Below are positions 9,487 through 18,554 of a DNA stretch of 64,000 bases, piece after piece. Under the pieces are notes generated by a model that searched no databases, was not told the DNA's origin, and worked only from the letters and a program-made list of their open reading frames with translations. The translations under genes were made by a program, and so were the position numbers. Each line of letters opens with the position of its first letter. Position 1 is the first letter of the stretch. The stretch is from Prorocentrum cordatum (lineage: Eukaryota; Sar; Dinophyceae; Prorocentrales; Prorocentraceae): NCBI GenBank assembly GCA_963575745.1, contig CAUYUJ010003689.1:1-64000 (forward strand), written 5' to 3'.

Positions 9487-10225
9487 GAAGGAAGAGGAGG
9501 AGGAGGAAGAGAGACGGGAGGAGGAGGGAGGAGGGGGAGGAGGGAGGGGAGGAGATATAGGGAGGAGGAGGAGGAGGAGGAGGAGGAGGGAGGAGGAGGA
9601 GGAGGAGGAGGAGGATAGGGAGGGGGAGGAGCCTCGACCCTCCTCCTCGCGCATCCTCCCTCGTCGCCCCCCCCTCGGGGCAGCCTCCGACCGCCGCCAG
9701 GCACGCGGCATAGACGAGTCCGGCTGCGAGAGCATCGCGGTGGCCGCCGACGTGGCGCGGGACCTCGGGCGGGCCCCCCAGTGGGGTGGGGCGCGGTGCG
9801 CCGCCTCCTCCTCCTCCTCCTCCTCCTCATCCCCCCCTTCTCCTCCTCCTCTTCCTCCTCCTCCTCCTCCTCCTCCCCTCCTCCTCCTCCTCTCTCCTCC
9901 TCCTCCTCCTCCCCCCTTCTCCTCCTCCTCCTTCCTCCGCCTCCTCCTCCGCCTCCTCCTCCCCCCTTCTCCTCCGCCTCCTCCTCTCCTCCTCCTCCTC
10001 CTCCTCCGCCTCCTCCTCCTCCTCCGCCTCCTCCGCCTCCCCTCCGCCTCCGCCTCCGCCTCCGCCTCCGCCTCCTCCTCCTCGTTCTCCTCCTCCTCCT
10101 CCTCCTCCTCCTGGGTTGGGCACGTCCTACGGGCGGTCGGGCGTCTCGCGAGGGAGGCGACGAGATTCTCCTCCCCTTCCAGACTTCCCGGGGTGGGCTT
10201 CTACATGGAAGCTGGGAAGAAATGA
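9194..10225 (+). CDS. 343-codon open frame mixing homopolymer tracts and coding-like islands
   Basis: A single plus frame stays open through a GGA/GAT array (Arg, Asp and Glu runs, residues about 10-150), an island at 9,685-9,805 (ASDRRQARGIDESGCE, SIAVAADVARDLGRAP), a TCC array (Ser/Pro/Leu, 9,806-10,110) and a final island (WVGHVLRAVGRLAREATRF to GFYMEAGKK, then TGA). Both islands are rich in C/G at third positions, unlike chance frames. Either this is one protein with long low-complexity stretches or the arrays are introns whose lengths keep the frame. No domain is recognised and no start is certain. Confidence 0.35.
9220..9640. repeat. (GGA)n-(GAT)n-(GGA)n array
   Basis: GGA run, then GATGCT/GAT variants, six GAGGAT units (9,355-9,395), about 28 perfect GAT units to 9,484, then GGA again. 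Confidence 0.9.
9806..10112. repeat. (TCC)n array with CCG variants
   Basis: Pyrimidine-rich plus strand, TCC with GCC/CGCC interruptions. It lies between the two coding-like islands of the preceding frame. Confidence 0.9.
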
Positions 10226-10430
10226 CTGGGGCCAGCCCTTCCAATCTTTCCAGCAGCCCTGGCCAGGCTCTCTCTATTTGCGTTCCAGCCCTGTCGACCG
10301 CATCCCTACTGTCTCTGGCTCGCTTCACCCCCCGCCAGTGTTTCCAGCCCTGGGGCGAAGGATCTCTTGGGGCGTTTGGGGCGAAGGATCTCTTGGCCGG
10401 GGTGGGCCCAGGATCGGTGGTGTGCACGCA
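10226..10430. other. Unclassified, with a 24-bp direct duplication
   Basis: GGCGAAGGATCTCTTGG occurs twice, 24 bp apart, at about 10,356 and 10,380. No gene is seen. Confidence 0.4.
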
Positions 10431-11122
10431 CCCAGGAGGAGGAGGAGCAGGAGGAGGAGGAGGAGGAGCAGGAGGATGAGGAGGAGCAAGGAGGAGGAGG
10501 TGAGGAGGAGGAGGAGTGGGAGGAATGCTGAGGCGGAGGAGAGGATGAAGAGAGGAGGAGGAGAGGAGGAGGAGGAGGAAGGAGGAGGAGAAGGAGGAGG
10601 ACGGAGAGGAGGAGAGGAGGAGGAGGAGGACAAGGAGGAGGACGGGGGGAGAGCAGGAGGGATGAAGGAGGATGGTAGGAGGGAGGAGGAGGTGAGGAGG
10701 AGGGAGATGGACGGGGGAGGATGGTGGATGAGGAGGAGGAGAGGAGGAGGAGGGGGAGGAGGAGGAGAAGGAGGAGGAGGGAGGAGAGGGAGGGGGAGGG
10801 GGACGGGGGAATGTGGAGGGGGAGGCGGAGGGAGGAGGAGAAGGATTAATGGCGGAGGAGCAACGAGGAGGAGAAGGCAAGAGGAGAGGAGCAAAGAGGA
10901 GGAGCAAGAGGAGGGAGGAGGAGGGAGGAGGAGGGGAGGATGATGAGGAGGAGGAGGAGTCGGAAGAGGCAGGAAGGAGAGGAGGAGAGAAGTGGAGGTA
11001 GGAGCGGAGGAGAGAGGAAGGTGGCTGGTCAGGAAGAGGATGAGTAGAGAGTAGGAGGAGGAGGAGGAGGTGCGGAGGAGGAGGCGGAGGAGGATGAGGA
11101 GGAGGAGGAGGAGGAGGGGGAG
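10431..11122. repeat. ~690 bp (GGA)n array
   Basis: Long imperfect GGA/GGGA array, purine on plus. The minus frames give a 267-codon Ser/Pro/Leu shadow. Confidence 0.9.
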
Positions 11123-11209
11123 GGGCAAGCTAGGTGCGCTCGCGTCATATCTGACATCCTACCCCTCCCTCTTCTCCCTTACCATGGCGTAGATCCCCTC
11201 TCTACTCGC

Positions 11210-11560
11210 ACAGTCGGATGTCGAGCAGGGCAATGATCCCGAAAGGGTACGCGATGCATTGTAGAGCACAGCATGTCATGGCGTAGAAGAGCACCGCAAA
11301 GCGTAGTATGTCACAGCATGGCGTGGCGTGGCGTAGTGAAGACTTGCATCACAAAGCTTTGCAACGCAAAGCATGGCATCGCACAGCGGCCCCGAACAAA
11401 ACATTGCATCGCGTGGTGGTGAAGATCAAAGCGTAGCATGGCATAGCACGACGTGGCACGTAAGCACTGCATATCACAGCTTCAGCTGAAGGCATGGCAT
11501 CGCGCAGCGGAACGCAACCTAGCATTGCATTGCATGGCGTGGCGTGGCACGGGAAATGAC
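11210..11560 (-). repeat. GCATA/GCATGG pentanucleotide-type array
   Basis: Degenerate array of GCATAGCATGGCATCGCA-like units. This is the reverse complement of the TATGC arrays inside A2 and A7, so it is probably a decayed relative. No terminal repeats of family A were found next to it. Confidence 0.6.
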
Positions 11561-11573
11561 GCCATCGCTGCAG

Positions 11574-11730
11574 CGGGAGCACGATTCGGAACGAGCGGAA
11601 GCGCGGACATGAGGCCAGCGCTGCAGCGGGAGCACGATTCGGAACGAGCAGAAGCACGGAAATGAGGCCAGCGTTGCAGCGGGAGCACGATTCGGAACGA
11701 GCGGGGCCCGACAATGAGGCCAGCGCCTCA
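11574..11730. repeat. 53-bp tandem repeat, ~3 units
   Basis: Units beginning ACGATTCGGAACGAGC at 11,581, 11,634 and 11,687, separated by exactly 53 bp. A fourth unit is degenerate. Confidence 0.85.
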
Positions 11731-11884
11731 GCGAAAGGAGCATTTCGAAAACAATGCAGGCGACAACCCCACTCCGGGGAATCCTGGGTGTAAGAAAGAC
11801 AGTACGCGTGGGGGGGGGGGAGGGGGGGGGGCGAACACTCCTAACCCGTCATCGGGAAGGAGGAGAGTAGTATCATATTGAGTA

Positions 11885-11998
11885 ATTGTGGCGGGGAGGA
11901 AGAGGAGGAGGAGGAGGAGGGGGAGGAGGAGAGGAGGAGAAAAGAGGAGGAGAGGAGGAGGAGGAGGAGGAGAAGGAGTGGGAGGAGTTGGCGGAGGA

Positions 11999-12029
<31 letters not shown>

Positions 12030-12138
12030 GAGGAGGAGGAGGAGGGAGGAGGAGGAGGAGGAGGAGGAGGAGAGGAGGAGGGGGAGGGGGAGATGGAGGG
12101 GGAGACGGAGGAGGAGGAGGATGAGGAGGAGGAGGACC
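11885..12138. repeat. (GGA)n array flanking B2
   Basis: Plus-strand GGA array ending in GGAGGAGGACCAGTG, where B2 begins. About 150 bp of unclassified DNA with G runs precedes it. Confidence 0.9.
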
Positions 12139-12833
12139 AGTGTAAACCCAAGGGTCATCAACGTTGTTGGAATAAACCCTCACTCTAGGCTCCCCTTATC
12201 ACAGGCCCCTACAAGGGTTTATCTCCACTGAGGGAATTGTCTCGTTGCAAAACAACCGTTTGGCCAACGCATGCCAGAACATCGTTCTCGGAACTTGAAC
12301 GTCACGGATCAACCTGACAAATGCGTCTTGGCGATCTTGCATCGTGCCAAAACGCCATTCTTTGGGCTTCAACACCGCGAATCAACGTAATTGTTGTACA
12401 CTCATGTTCCTGAATCCTTCCAAAGCGCCATGTCTGGTACGCTGATCGTGGGAATCCGTGAAGCTCTTGCAAAGTTGTAACACGAATGTGCGCGGCGCTA
12501 AGTCGAGCGCCACAGTTTACAACAGGAACCGCCATTAATCTGCGAAACTCTTGCAATCTGTATAACTACTGCGCGCGGCGTTTAGGCGAGAGCAACATTA
12601 TGACAAGCAACCGCCCTCAATCCGTGAAGCCCTTGCAAATGTTCAACACGAAACTGCGCAGCGCTTTGGCGAGAGCCACATTTTGAAAATGACCCGCCCC
12701 CATCTGTGAAACTGCTTTCAATGTGGAAGCTTCAGGGCCATTCATGGTGAGGAAGTCTCAGGCGAAGCACCCAGACCGCCCTAAAAACTGGCTTCGGGGT
12801 GCGACAGGAAGAAGTCATTTGTAAGGAACAGGA
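12139..12833 (-). mobile_element. Family B copy 2 (inverted relative to B1)
   Basis: Starts GACCAGTGTAAACCCAAGGG and ends TTCGGGGTGCGACAGGAAG followed by CAGGAATGGGGG. These are the complements of the B1 right and left ends. It contains the same two tandem arrays in reverse order (CTTGGCGATCTTGCATCGTG units, then GCGCGGCG and GAGAGCCACATTTTG units). (GGA)n lies on both sides. Confidence 0.75.
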
Positions 12834-13197
12834 ATGGGGGAGGAGGAGGAGGAGGAGGAGGAGGAGGAGGAGAAGGAGGAAGAGGAGGAGGAGGAGCAGG
12901 AGGAGCAGGGGGAGGATGGGGCGAAGGAGAAGCGACACCGACACCACCGGGGGGGCCACCTCCACCGAGTAGAGGCCCATTATGCCTCCCCGAACGGGGG
13001 ATAGGGAAAGGCCCGCGCCTTCCTCCCTCCCTCCTCCTCCTCCTCCTCCTCCCTCCCCGCCTCCTCCTCCCTTCTTCTCCTCCCACTCCTTCCTCCTCCC
13101 CCTCCTCCACGCTCCCTCCCCCCCTCCTCCTCTCTCCTCCTCCTCCTCCTCCTCCTCCTCCTCCTCCTCCTCCTCCTCCTTTTCCTCCTCCTCCTCC
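12834..13197. repeat. (GGA)n then (TCC)n arrays
   Basis: GGA run at 12,834-12,915, about 100 bp of GC-rich DNA, then a TCC run at 13,017-13,197. The opposite strand polarity makes the pair self-complementary. Confidence 0.85.
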
Positions 13198-13519
13198 CCC
13201 CGTGCGCGCCGCCGAATGTGGTTTTGGGGTCATAACTCGGATCTCCGGCCGCCGCTCGGGACGATCCTGGCACCCCTGGAGCGCTCTCAGCGAGGCGCAG
13301 CTGCTGGCAGCCACCCCGAGGCTGGATAGCCGCCCAGACCCGACGGACACGCCCGAGAACCTCGAACCTCGAACCTCGAGCCTCGAGCCCTAAACTTCCT
13401 CCCCCACTCGCTCGCCGATGATTCAGAGACCGTCGCAGCGGACTTCCCTGCCGGCGCCAGCGCCCGTGCCCCACCCCCCACACACTCCGCGAGCGGCGAG
13501 GCTCGCCGGGGGCGGAGCT
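13198..13519. other. Coding-like but strand-ambiguous island
   Basis: A plus frame reads RISGRRSGRSWHPWSALSEA and continues LLAATPRLDSRPDPTDTPE before CTCGAAC/CTCGAGC short repeats (13,362-13,392). An overlapping minus frame has similar GC bias, so I cannot choose. No family is recognised. Confidence 0.25.
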
Positions 13520-13878
13520 CAGGGCGCCGCCAGGGGGCGGGCGGGGAAGAAGGCCTTCTCAGAAGGCGGCGGCCCTCTGACCCAGACCCCCTCGAGCCAT
13601 GACAAAAATCACGACAGGAGGTTTTCGCTATTCTCCGCCTCGAGGGGCCCTTATTGGCCTTCGGGGCCGTCAAAAAACGACTCAGGATGAAACATCGGTC
13701 CTGGGGAATGGGTCGCGACCCCTGAGGGTCGACGTCGTGAACATATCCTGACGTCGGGGGTCGGGGGTGTGGGTCTTCGGGGAAGGCTTAGAAAACTTCT
13801 TCAGAAGGCTGGGGGACATCCGAGCCTTCTGAGAAGGCCCGCCCCTTCTCCCTTCCCCCCCCCGGCGCACCGCATACA
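13520..13878. mobile_element. Family C copy 3, split by an E insertion
   Basis: The left part ends AAGGCCTTCTCAGAAGGCGG before 13,581. The right part resumes at 13,774 with GGGGAAGGCTTAGAAAACTT and ends GAAGGCCCGCCCCTTCTCCC. Together they make one C element interrupted by E1, so C was there first. Confidence 0.7.
13581..13773. mobile_element. Family E copy 1 (193 bp TIR element)
   Basis: Ends CCCAGACCCCC and GGGGGTGTGGG. The core has ATCACGACAGGAGG, GGGGCCGTCAA, GGTCCTGGGGA and GTCGACGTCGTGAAC. Copies are at 17.02 and 36.62 kb. It is nested in C3. No coding capacity. Confidence 0.75.
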
Positions 13879-14763
13879 TTTGCTGGTCTTTGGGCGGCCA
13901 CCTCGTCGGGGCGGCCCCCTGGGCGGGGCCCCGACCTCAGATGATATGAACACGCCCTTGGTTTATGATGTTCCAACCTACTTTAGCCTTGACCACCGGA
14001 AAGAATTTCGAGCACCCAATATGTACCGAAACTCCAAGGTTTTCACGTGTCGAGCCTTGGGAGATGCGTCCGACACTGTTTCGACACTTTCGACACTTTT
14101 CTGGGTGCTCGAATTTAGTTCTGGGATGTGGTCCTCAAGCACGATGGGAGCAACATAACCCTTGGTGCGTTTGTTGCTTCGCTTTGGATATCGACGGTTT
14201 CTTTCCGTGTTGGGCGCTGTTTTTGTTGCGTTTTCAGGTCCGAGATTGGCCCGTGGCCCGCTTGCTACGTAGTTGTCCTTTAGGGCCTTGTGCGATCTTG
14301 ATCCGTAGCAACCTTCTGTCCAAGCCTGTACAGCCCGCAGGTCAAACACTGGCGAAGCGTCCTGGCGTCCCTATAGGCGTACCTAGCAGTGTTCTAAGAA
14401 CCTTTTGTGGTTTCCACGAGATGTTCTTAGAACATGTTTGCCTAGGACTGTCCTGCTGTGACACGTCGGGTTTATGTTCTAAGAACCATGTTCTTCGAAC
14501 ATTCTTGGGTTTTGAGGACATATCGTGGTAGGCCTATAGGGATGCCGGGACGGTCGGTCCCTGCTCAAGCAAGTATCCCTCCCACCAGTCTCCCCCCCCC
14601 GCCCCCTGCGTCCGCGCGCGCGCGATGCCGCCCATGAGCCGGTACAGCTCGCCCAGTTCGCCTCGGCGATGCCGCGGCGTTCCGGAAGAGGACGCGCTGC
14701 CGAGCTGGAGGGTGTTGGCCAGCGGCCCCTTTCTTCCTGGACGGTCGCGGCTCTCGTGCCAGA
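13879..14763. other. Moderate-GC segment, no clear gene
   Basis: A 188-codon plus frame (13,965-14,531) is open and Cys/Leu/Phe-rich, without recognisable domains or codon bias. The minus strand is also open for 123 codons. The segment includes a cluster of TTCNNNGAA palindromes at 14,392-14,499, described separately. From 14,560 the sequence is GC-rich and unclassified. Confidence 0.3.
14392..14499. promoter_or_regulatory. Four TTCNNNGAA palindromes in 108 bp
   Basis: TTCTAAGAA (14,392), TTCTTAGAA (14,424), TTCTAAGAA (14,477) and TTCTTCGAA (14,491), most with a flanking G or AAC. Spacing is irregular. They could bind a dimeric factor (heat-shock or STAT-like spacing) or be decayed repeat units. 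No transcription unit is identified next to them. Confidence 0.3.
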
Positions 14764-14764
14764 C

Positions 14765-14934
14765 TTAAGTCGGGCGTGTCTCTCTACAAGAGGAATATTT
14801 CAATAATATGCCAAAAACAAGATGGGGACGATTTTTCCACTATTTGTTGGCCAAATTGGGTGTATTCTTTGTCTACTGCTTAGTCTTTGCCCCAAATCCG
14901 CCTGTGGGAGGACACGCCCGACCTAGCGCCAGAC
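14765..14934. mobile_element. Family A copy 1 (~170 bp) with target-site duplication
   Basis: Left end TAAGTCGGGCGTGTCTCTCT, right end GTGGGAGGACACGCCCGACC, then TA. Inside are GATGGGGACGAT and a pre-end CCCCAAATCCGCC. The flanks GTGCCAGAC (left) and GCGCCAGAC (right) look like a 9-bp duplication with one change. It is a non-autonomous DNA transposon (MITE-like) with no coding capacity. Confidence 0.85.
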
Positions 14935-15110
14935 ATCCGCTGCCTCGGAGTCCGGCTCCGACGTGCCCGAGGGGATCCTCCTGACGGCGCGGCCGGGGGC
15001 GGCCGCGCCCGAGGGCACCGGGCCCACCGCGCTGCTGGGCGCCGGGCCGACGGCGCTGCTGAGAGCATTGGGCTGCCTCGGGCGGGGCGGCCCCCCGGCG
15101 GCGGAGGATC
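14935..15110. other. GC-rich block, coding-like
   Basis: Very GC-rich, Ala/Gly/Arg in several frames. Too short and too ambiguous to call. Confidence 0.25.
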
Positions 15111-15298
15111 AGCATCGTTCAACCGACCCTCATCCCCATCCTCGTTCCCTTCGAGACCACCACCAAAGTACCCCCCCCAGTTGGGGATACGCCCCTCGAA
15201 ACCCGAAGGGAGCGGCCTGTGTTCCCATCTAGGGGGGTAAATCGGCCAGTGGGGCCCAGGCCGCGCTGCTGGGGATGGGGGTCGGCGAAGCGATGCTC
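15111..15298. mobile_element. Family Q copy 1 (~188 bp TIR element)
   Basis: Starts AGCATCGTTCAACCGACCC and ends GGGGGTCGGCGAAGCGATGCT shortened by its last bases, an imperfect inverted pair. The middle has CCAGTTGGGGATACGCCC and GGGGTAAATCGGCCAGT. The second copy is at 28.07 kb. Confidence 0.7.
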
Positions 15299-15368
15299 AC
15301 AGGAGCAGGTTTCGGACACCGCAGCGGCGCAGACCAACCAGATGACCATCAGCGCATGCATCACCTCT

Positions 15369-15591
15369 GATGGGCCTCTTTTCCACCACCACCATAAGTT
15401 GGAGGGGGACGGGGTCCTCTTCCTCCTCCTCGTCCTCCTCCTCCTCCTCCTCCTCCTCCTCCTCGTCCTCCTCCTCCTCGTCCTCCTCCTCCTCCTCCTC
15501 CTCCTCGCCCTCCTCCTCCTCCTCCTCCTCCTCCTCCTCCTCCTCCTCTTCCCCCCAATTTATGGTGGTGGGAGTGGAAAACGGGTCCATC
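15369..15591. mobile_element. Family K copy 2: inverted ends around (TCC)n
   Basis: Left arm GATGGGCC, TCTT, TTCCACCACCACCATAAGTT. Right arm CAATTTATGGTGGTGGGAGT then GGAAAACGGGTCCATC. The loop is a TCC/CGTCC array of about 130 bp. This is the clearest example of the family. Confidence 0.85.
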
Positions 15592-16079
15592 AACTTCGGT
15601 CGCTGTAGGCTTCCTCATCCTGCTCTGACGCCGGGGTTCCGCAGGCCCCGGCGCCTGGGTGGGCGGCGTCTCCCCCCCCCCCCGGAGGCTCCACGCAGGG
15701 AGCCTCCCCATTGGGGCTCTTCGCTCGCGCTCTGCCGCTGCTGCTGCTGCGCGGGCGGGCGCAAGAGTCCGCCCGCTCCGCGGCCTCACCTCTCAGCAGA
15801 AGGTTGCCCAGACGTCTGCGCGCCTCCTCTCTGTGTGCGGCGCCCGGCACCAGTCAGCCTCGAATGAGACTGGTGCGGGTCCGTAATTCGATCGAGGCTT
15901 CCGAGCTGCGTGCGGGGCCCGGCACCAGCCTGCCCCGAATGCGACTGGTGTGGGGAGCGGCCCTGCGCTCCTTCTCGCTCTGATGCGGCCCCGGGCGCGC
16001 CGTGGTCCGGGAGGCGCAGCAGCGCCCTGGGCTATCGATGCAGGCCGTTTTTTGTTTCACTCTCGAGGTGCGGGAGGGA
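15592..16079. repeat. GC-rich block with a 76-bp direct duplication
   Basis: GGCGCCCGGCACCAGTCAGC at about 15,838 recurs as GGGGCCCGGCACCAGCCTGC at about 15,914, each followed by CCGAATG- or TCGAATG- and GACTGGTG. CACCAGT and ACTGGTG pair as a small hairpin in each unit. Frames read Arg/Ala/Leu on both strands; no gene is called. Confidence 0.5.
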
Positions 16080-16712
16080 GCAGAGGAGGAGGAGGAGGAG
16101 GAGGAGGAGGAGGAGGAGGAGGAGGAGGAGCGTGTAGAGTCGACAGCTCGCCATGCCAGACACTCGCCCAATGCTGCAGGGCGAGCTCTCGTGCATGACC
16201 CCGTGACGCGCCGCACAGGGCCCGTGGCGCAGCCACAGCGGAGCCTGGGCATCCCGCCGCCCGCCCCGGCGCTACGACACGGAGGCGGCGGGCCAGACCC
16301 ACTGGTTCGGCGCACATGAGACTCGTGCCGGAGCTCGACCCAGATCTGAGCATAAAGATCTTGTGGCCTTGCACGGTTCGGGTCGGATGCGCGCAATCGT
16401 GTGAATCGTACGGTAGGTTCGCGACATGTCCACGCAGCGGCGGCCTCTCTTTTTCGGGACTCCGTGCTCCTGCAAGCCAGAGGAGATCCTCCTGGAGATG
16501 TCTGCCCCCCGCACCTCCTTCCGTCTCCTCCCTCCTCCTCCTCCTCCCTCCTCCTCCTCCTCTCCTCCTCCCCTCCCTCCTCCCTCCTCATCCCTCCTCC
16601 CCTCCTCCTCCTCCTCTCCTCCTCCTCCTCCTCCTCCTCCTCCTCCTCCTCCTCCTCCTCCCTTCTCCTCCTCCTCCCTTCTCCCTCCTCCTCCCTCCCT
16701 CCTCTCTCGACT
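16080..16712. repeat. (GGA)n, unclassified block, (TCC)n
   Basis: GGA array at 16,080-16,130 and TCC array at 16,520-16,712. The 390 bp between them is open on both strands with mild GC third-position bias on each, so strand and reality are undecided. Confidence 0.6.
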
Positions 16713-16829
16713 GCCGGTGTGCGTTGCCTCGGCCGCGGCGCGGCGGACCAACGGGGCGGGCCTCACGGAGCGAGGTCCTTACCCGACCGAGGAGCAAAAA
16801 GAGCCCTGCACGTTCTTTCGGGGGCGGAA

Positions 16830-16998
16830 AAGAGGGGGGTGATGACCAGGGGGGGTGGATATCATGGCGGGGGCCATGATAGTTCCCCAGATTTCATGGC
16901 GCCTCTTCTTATTTCATTACGTCCCTGGCCCCCCCGCTGGGCCGCGCACATGCCGCCGGCCACGATTTGTACCCCCCCCTCTTGGACACCCCCCTCTT
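16830..16998. mobile_element. Family D copy 1 (169 bp TIR element)
   Basis: Ends AAGAGGGGGGTG and CACCCCCCTCTT are exact complements. The core includes CATGGCGGGGGCCATGA, CTCTTCTTATTTCATTACG and TCCCTGGCCCCCCCGCTGGG. The second copy is at 43.53 kb. E2 follows 19 bp later. Confidence 0.8.
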
Positions 16999-17017
16999 AG
17001 CCGCTCCCGATTCTTGA

Positions 17018-17204
17018 CCCAGACACGATCGCGTCGCTACAAACAATCAGGACGGGAGGTTCTTAGCTATTTTCGGCCCCGGGAGGCCCTCGCCGGGCTT
17101 CGGGGCCGTCAAAAAAGGATTCAGGAGAACAGACCGGTCCTGGGGAGAGGGTTGGGACTTCCGGGGACGCCGTCCTGAACAAATCAGGACGTCGCGTGTC
17201 TGGG
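17018..17204. mobile_element. Family E copy 2 (187 bp TIR element)
   Basis: Ends CCCAGACACG and CGTGTCTGGG are exact complements. The core has AATCAGGACGGGAGG, GGGGCCGTCAAAAAA and ACCGGTCCTGGGGA as in E1 and E3. Confidence 0.8.
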
Positions 17205-17545
17205 GATGCTTCTGTGCAATTACCACACTGCCGCCCGCCTGACGTCCACACTCCTGGGCGTCGCTCTCAGCACGCAAGGGCGCCCTCGAGGGCGCGAAGT
17301 TGTTCGCGCTTCGCGCTTCGGCTCCGATTCCTCCTCATCCTCCTCGTCTCCCCCAGGCGGCGGCGCGAGAGCGCGAAGGTATGCGCACCTCGCGCCTCGC
17401 GCCGCGCGGAGCGCGAAGCTGGGAGCCCTTGGAGCGCGCCGGTCGAGCCGAGAGCGACGAGGGGCAGGAGGGTGCAGAGGGCGGAAGCGCACGCCCCCCG
17501 CCTGTGGCACGGCAGCTCGGGCCCCGACGCCGCTCCTGGGCAGAC
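17205..17545 (+). other. GC-rich Arg/Ala block, coding-like on both strands
   Basis: 340 bp with GCGCG motifs. Frames of about 100 codons are open on both strands. The plus frame from 17,206 and the minus frame from 17,510 are equally plausible. Not called. Confidence 0.25.
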
Positions 17546-17549
17546 CGGC

Positions 17550-18554
17550 CCAGACTTCCGGGGGGGATTTTGGGCGAGAAGTTCAAGATACCCAGAAATT
17601 GCCCCAGTGCGACCCTACCTAGAAGTTGGAGCCCCTAGGAAAGCAGCATTCGTTCCTATGCTATGCTATGCCATGCCATGCTGCGCTGCGCTATGCTATG
17701 TTATGCTGTGCTTTGCTGCGCTGTGCTATGCTGTGCTGTGCTGTGCGATGCTATGCCAAGCTATGCTATGCTATGCTATGCTATGCTATGCTATGCTATG
17801 TCATGCTGTGCAAAGCTAAGCTATGATATGCTATGATATGCTAAGCTGCGCTATGCTATGCTATGCCATGCTAGTGTATATGATGATATGCTATGCTTTG
17901 CTGCGCTATGCTATGCTATGCTATGATAGGCTTGGCTATGCTATGGTATGCTATGGTGTGCTAATGCAGCGCTGCGCTATGCTAAGCTAAGCTAAGCGAA
18001 GCTAACCCTCTAGGCAGAGCCTAGATAGGGAATTACACCCATGCTAATGCTATGCTCTGCTCTGCTATGCTATGCTGCGCTGTGCTATGATGTGCTGTGC
18101 TGTGCTGCGCTATGCTATGCTATGCTATGCTATGCTATGCTGCGCTATGCTATGCTATGCTGGGCTATGGTATGACATGATGTGCTGCGCTATGCTATGC
18201 TGTGCTCTGCTATGCTAAAGCTCCGCGAAGCTAAGATGAAGGTAGGCTAAGCTAATATAAACCCGAGCTAAGATGAAACTAAGCTAAGCTATATGAAATA
18301 AGCTAAGCTGAGATGAGATAAGCAACGCTAAGCTAAGGAAACGTCACTGGGGAACCGCGGGGCGGAGGCAGTGGGAACCGCCCGGGGCGGGCCCCACTGC
18401 CTGGCCCTTTCAACACACCGAGTAAGAACCCTTCTAGGCAGAGCCTAGGTAGGGGAATACCCCAAACATATTCAGAAATAGTCAAAACATCGTCCCCAGA
18501 CGACTTTTTTTTCTATTTTGAACATTCCCCCTGTAGAGGGACACGCCCGACTTA
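17550..18554. mobile_element. Family A copy 2 (~1.0 kb) carrying a TATGC array
   Basis: The right end is CCCCTGTAGAGGGACACGCC then CGACTTA. The left end is eroded (CTTCCGGGGGGGATTTTGGG) but then matches A7: GTGCGACCCTACCTAG, AAGTTGGAGC, CAGCATTC. Inside is a TATGC pentanucleotide array, then GGAACCGCCCGGGGCG and AACCCTTCTAGGCAGAGCCT. Flanks GGCCCAGAC and AACCCAGGC share CCCAG. It is a shorter sister of the 3-kb A7. Confidence 0.7.
17650..18330. repeat. (TATGC)n pentanucleotide array
   Basis: About 680 bp of CTATG units with TGCGC and TGTGC variants, degrading to GCTAA units at the right. Short Cys/Tyr/Met/Leu frames are shadows. Confidence 0.9.
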
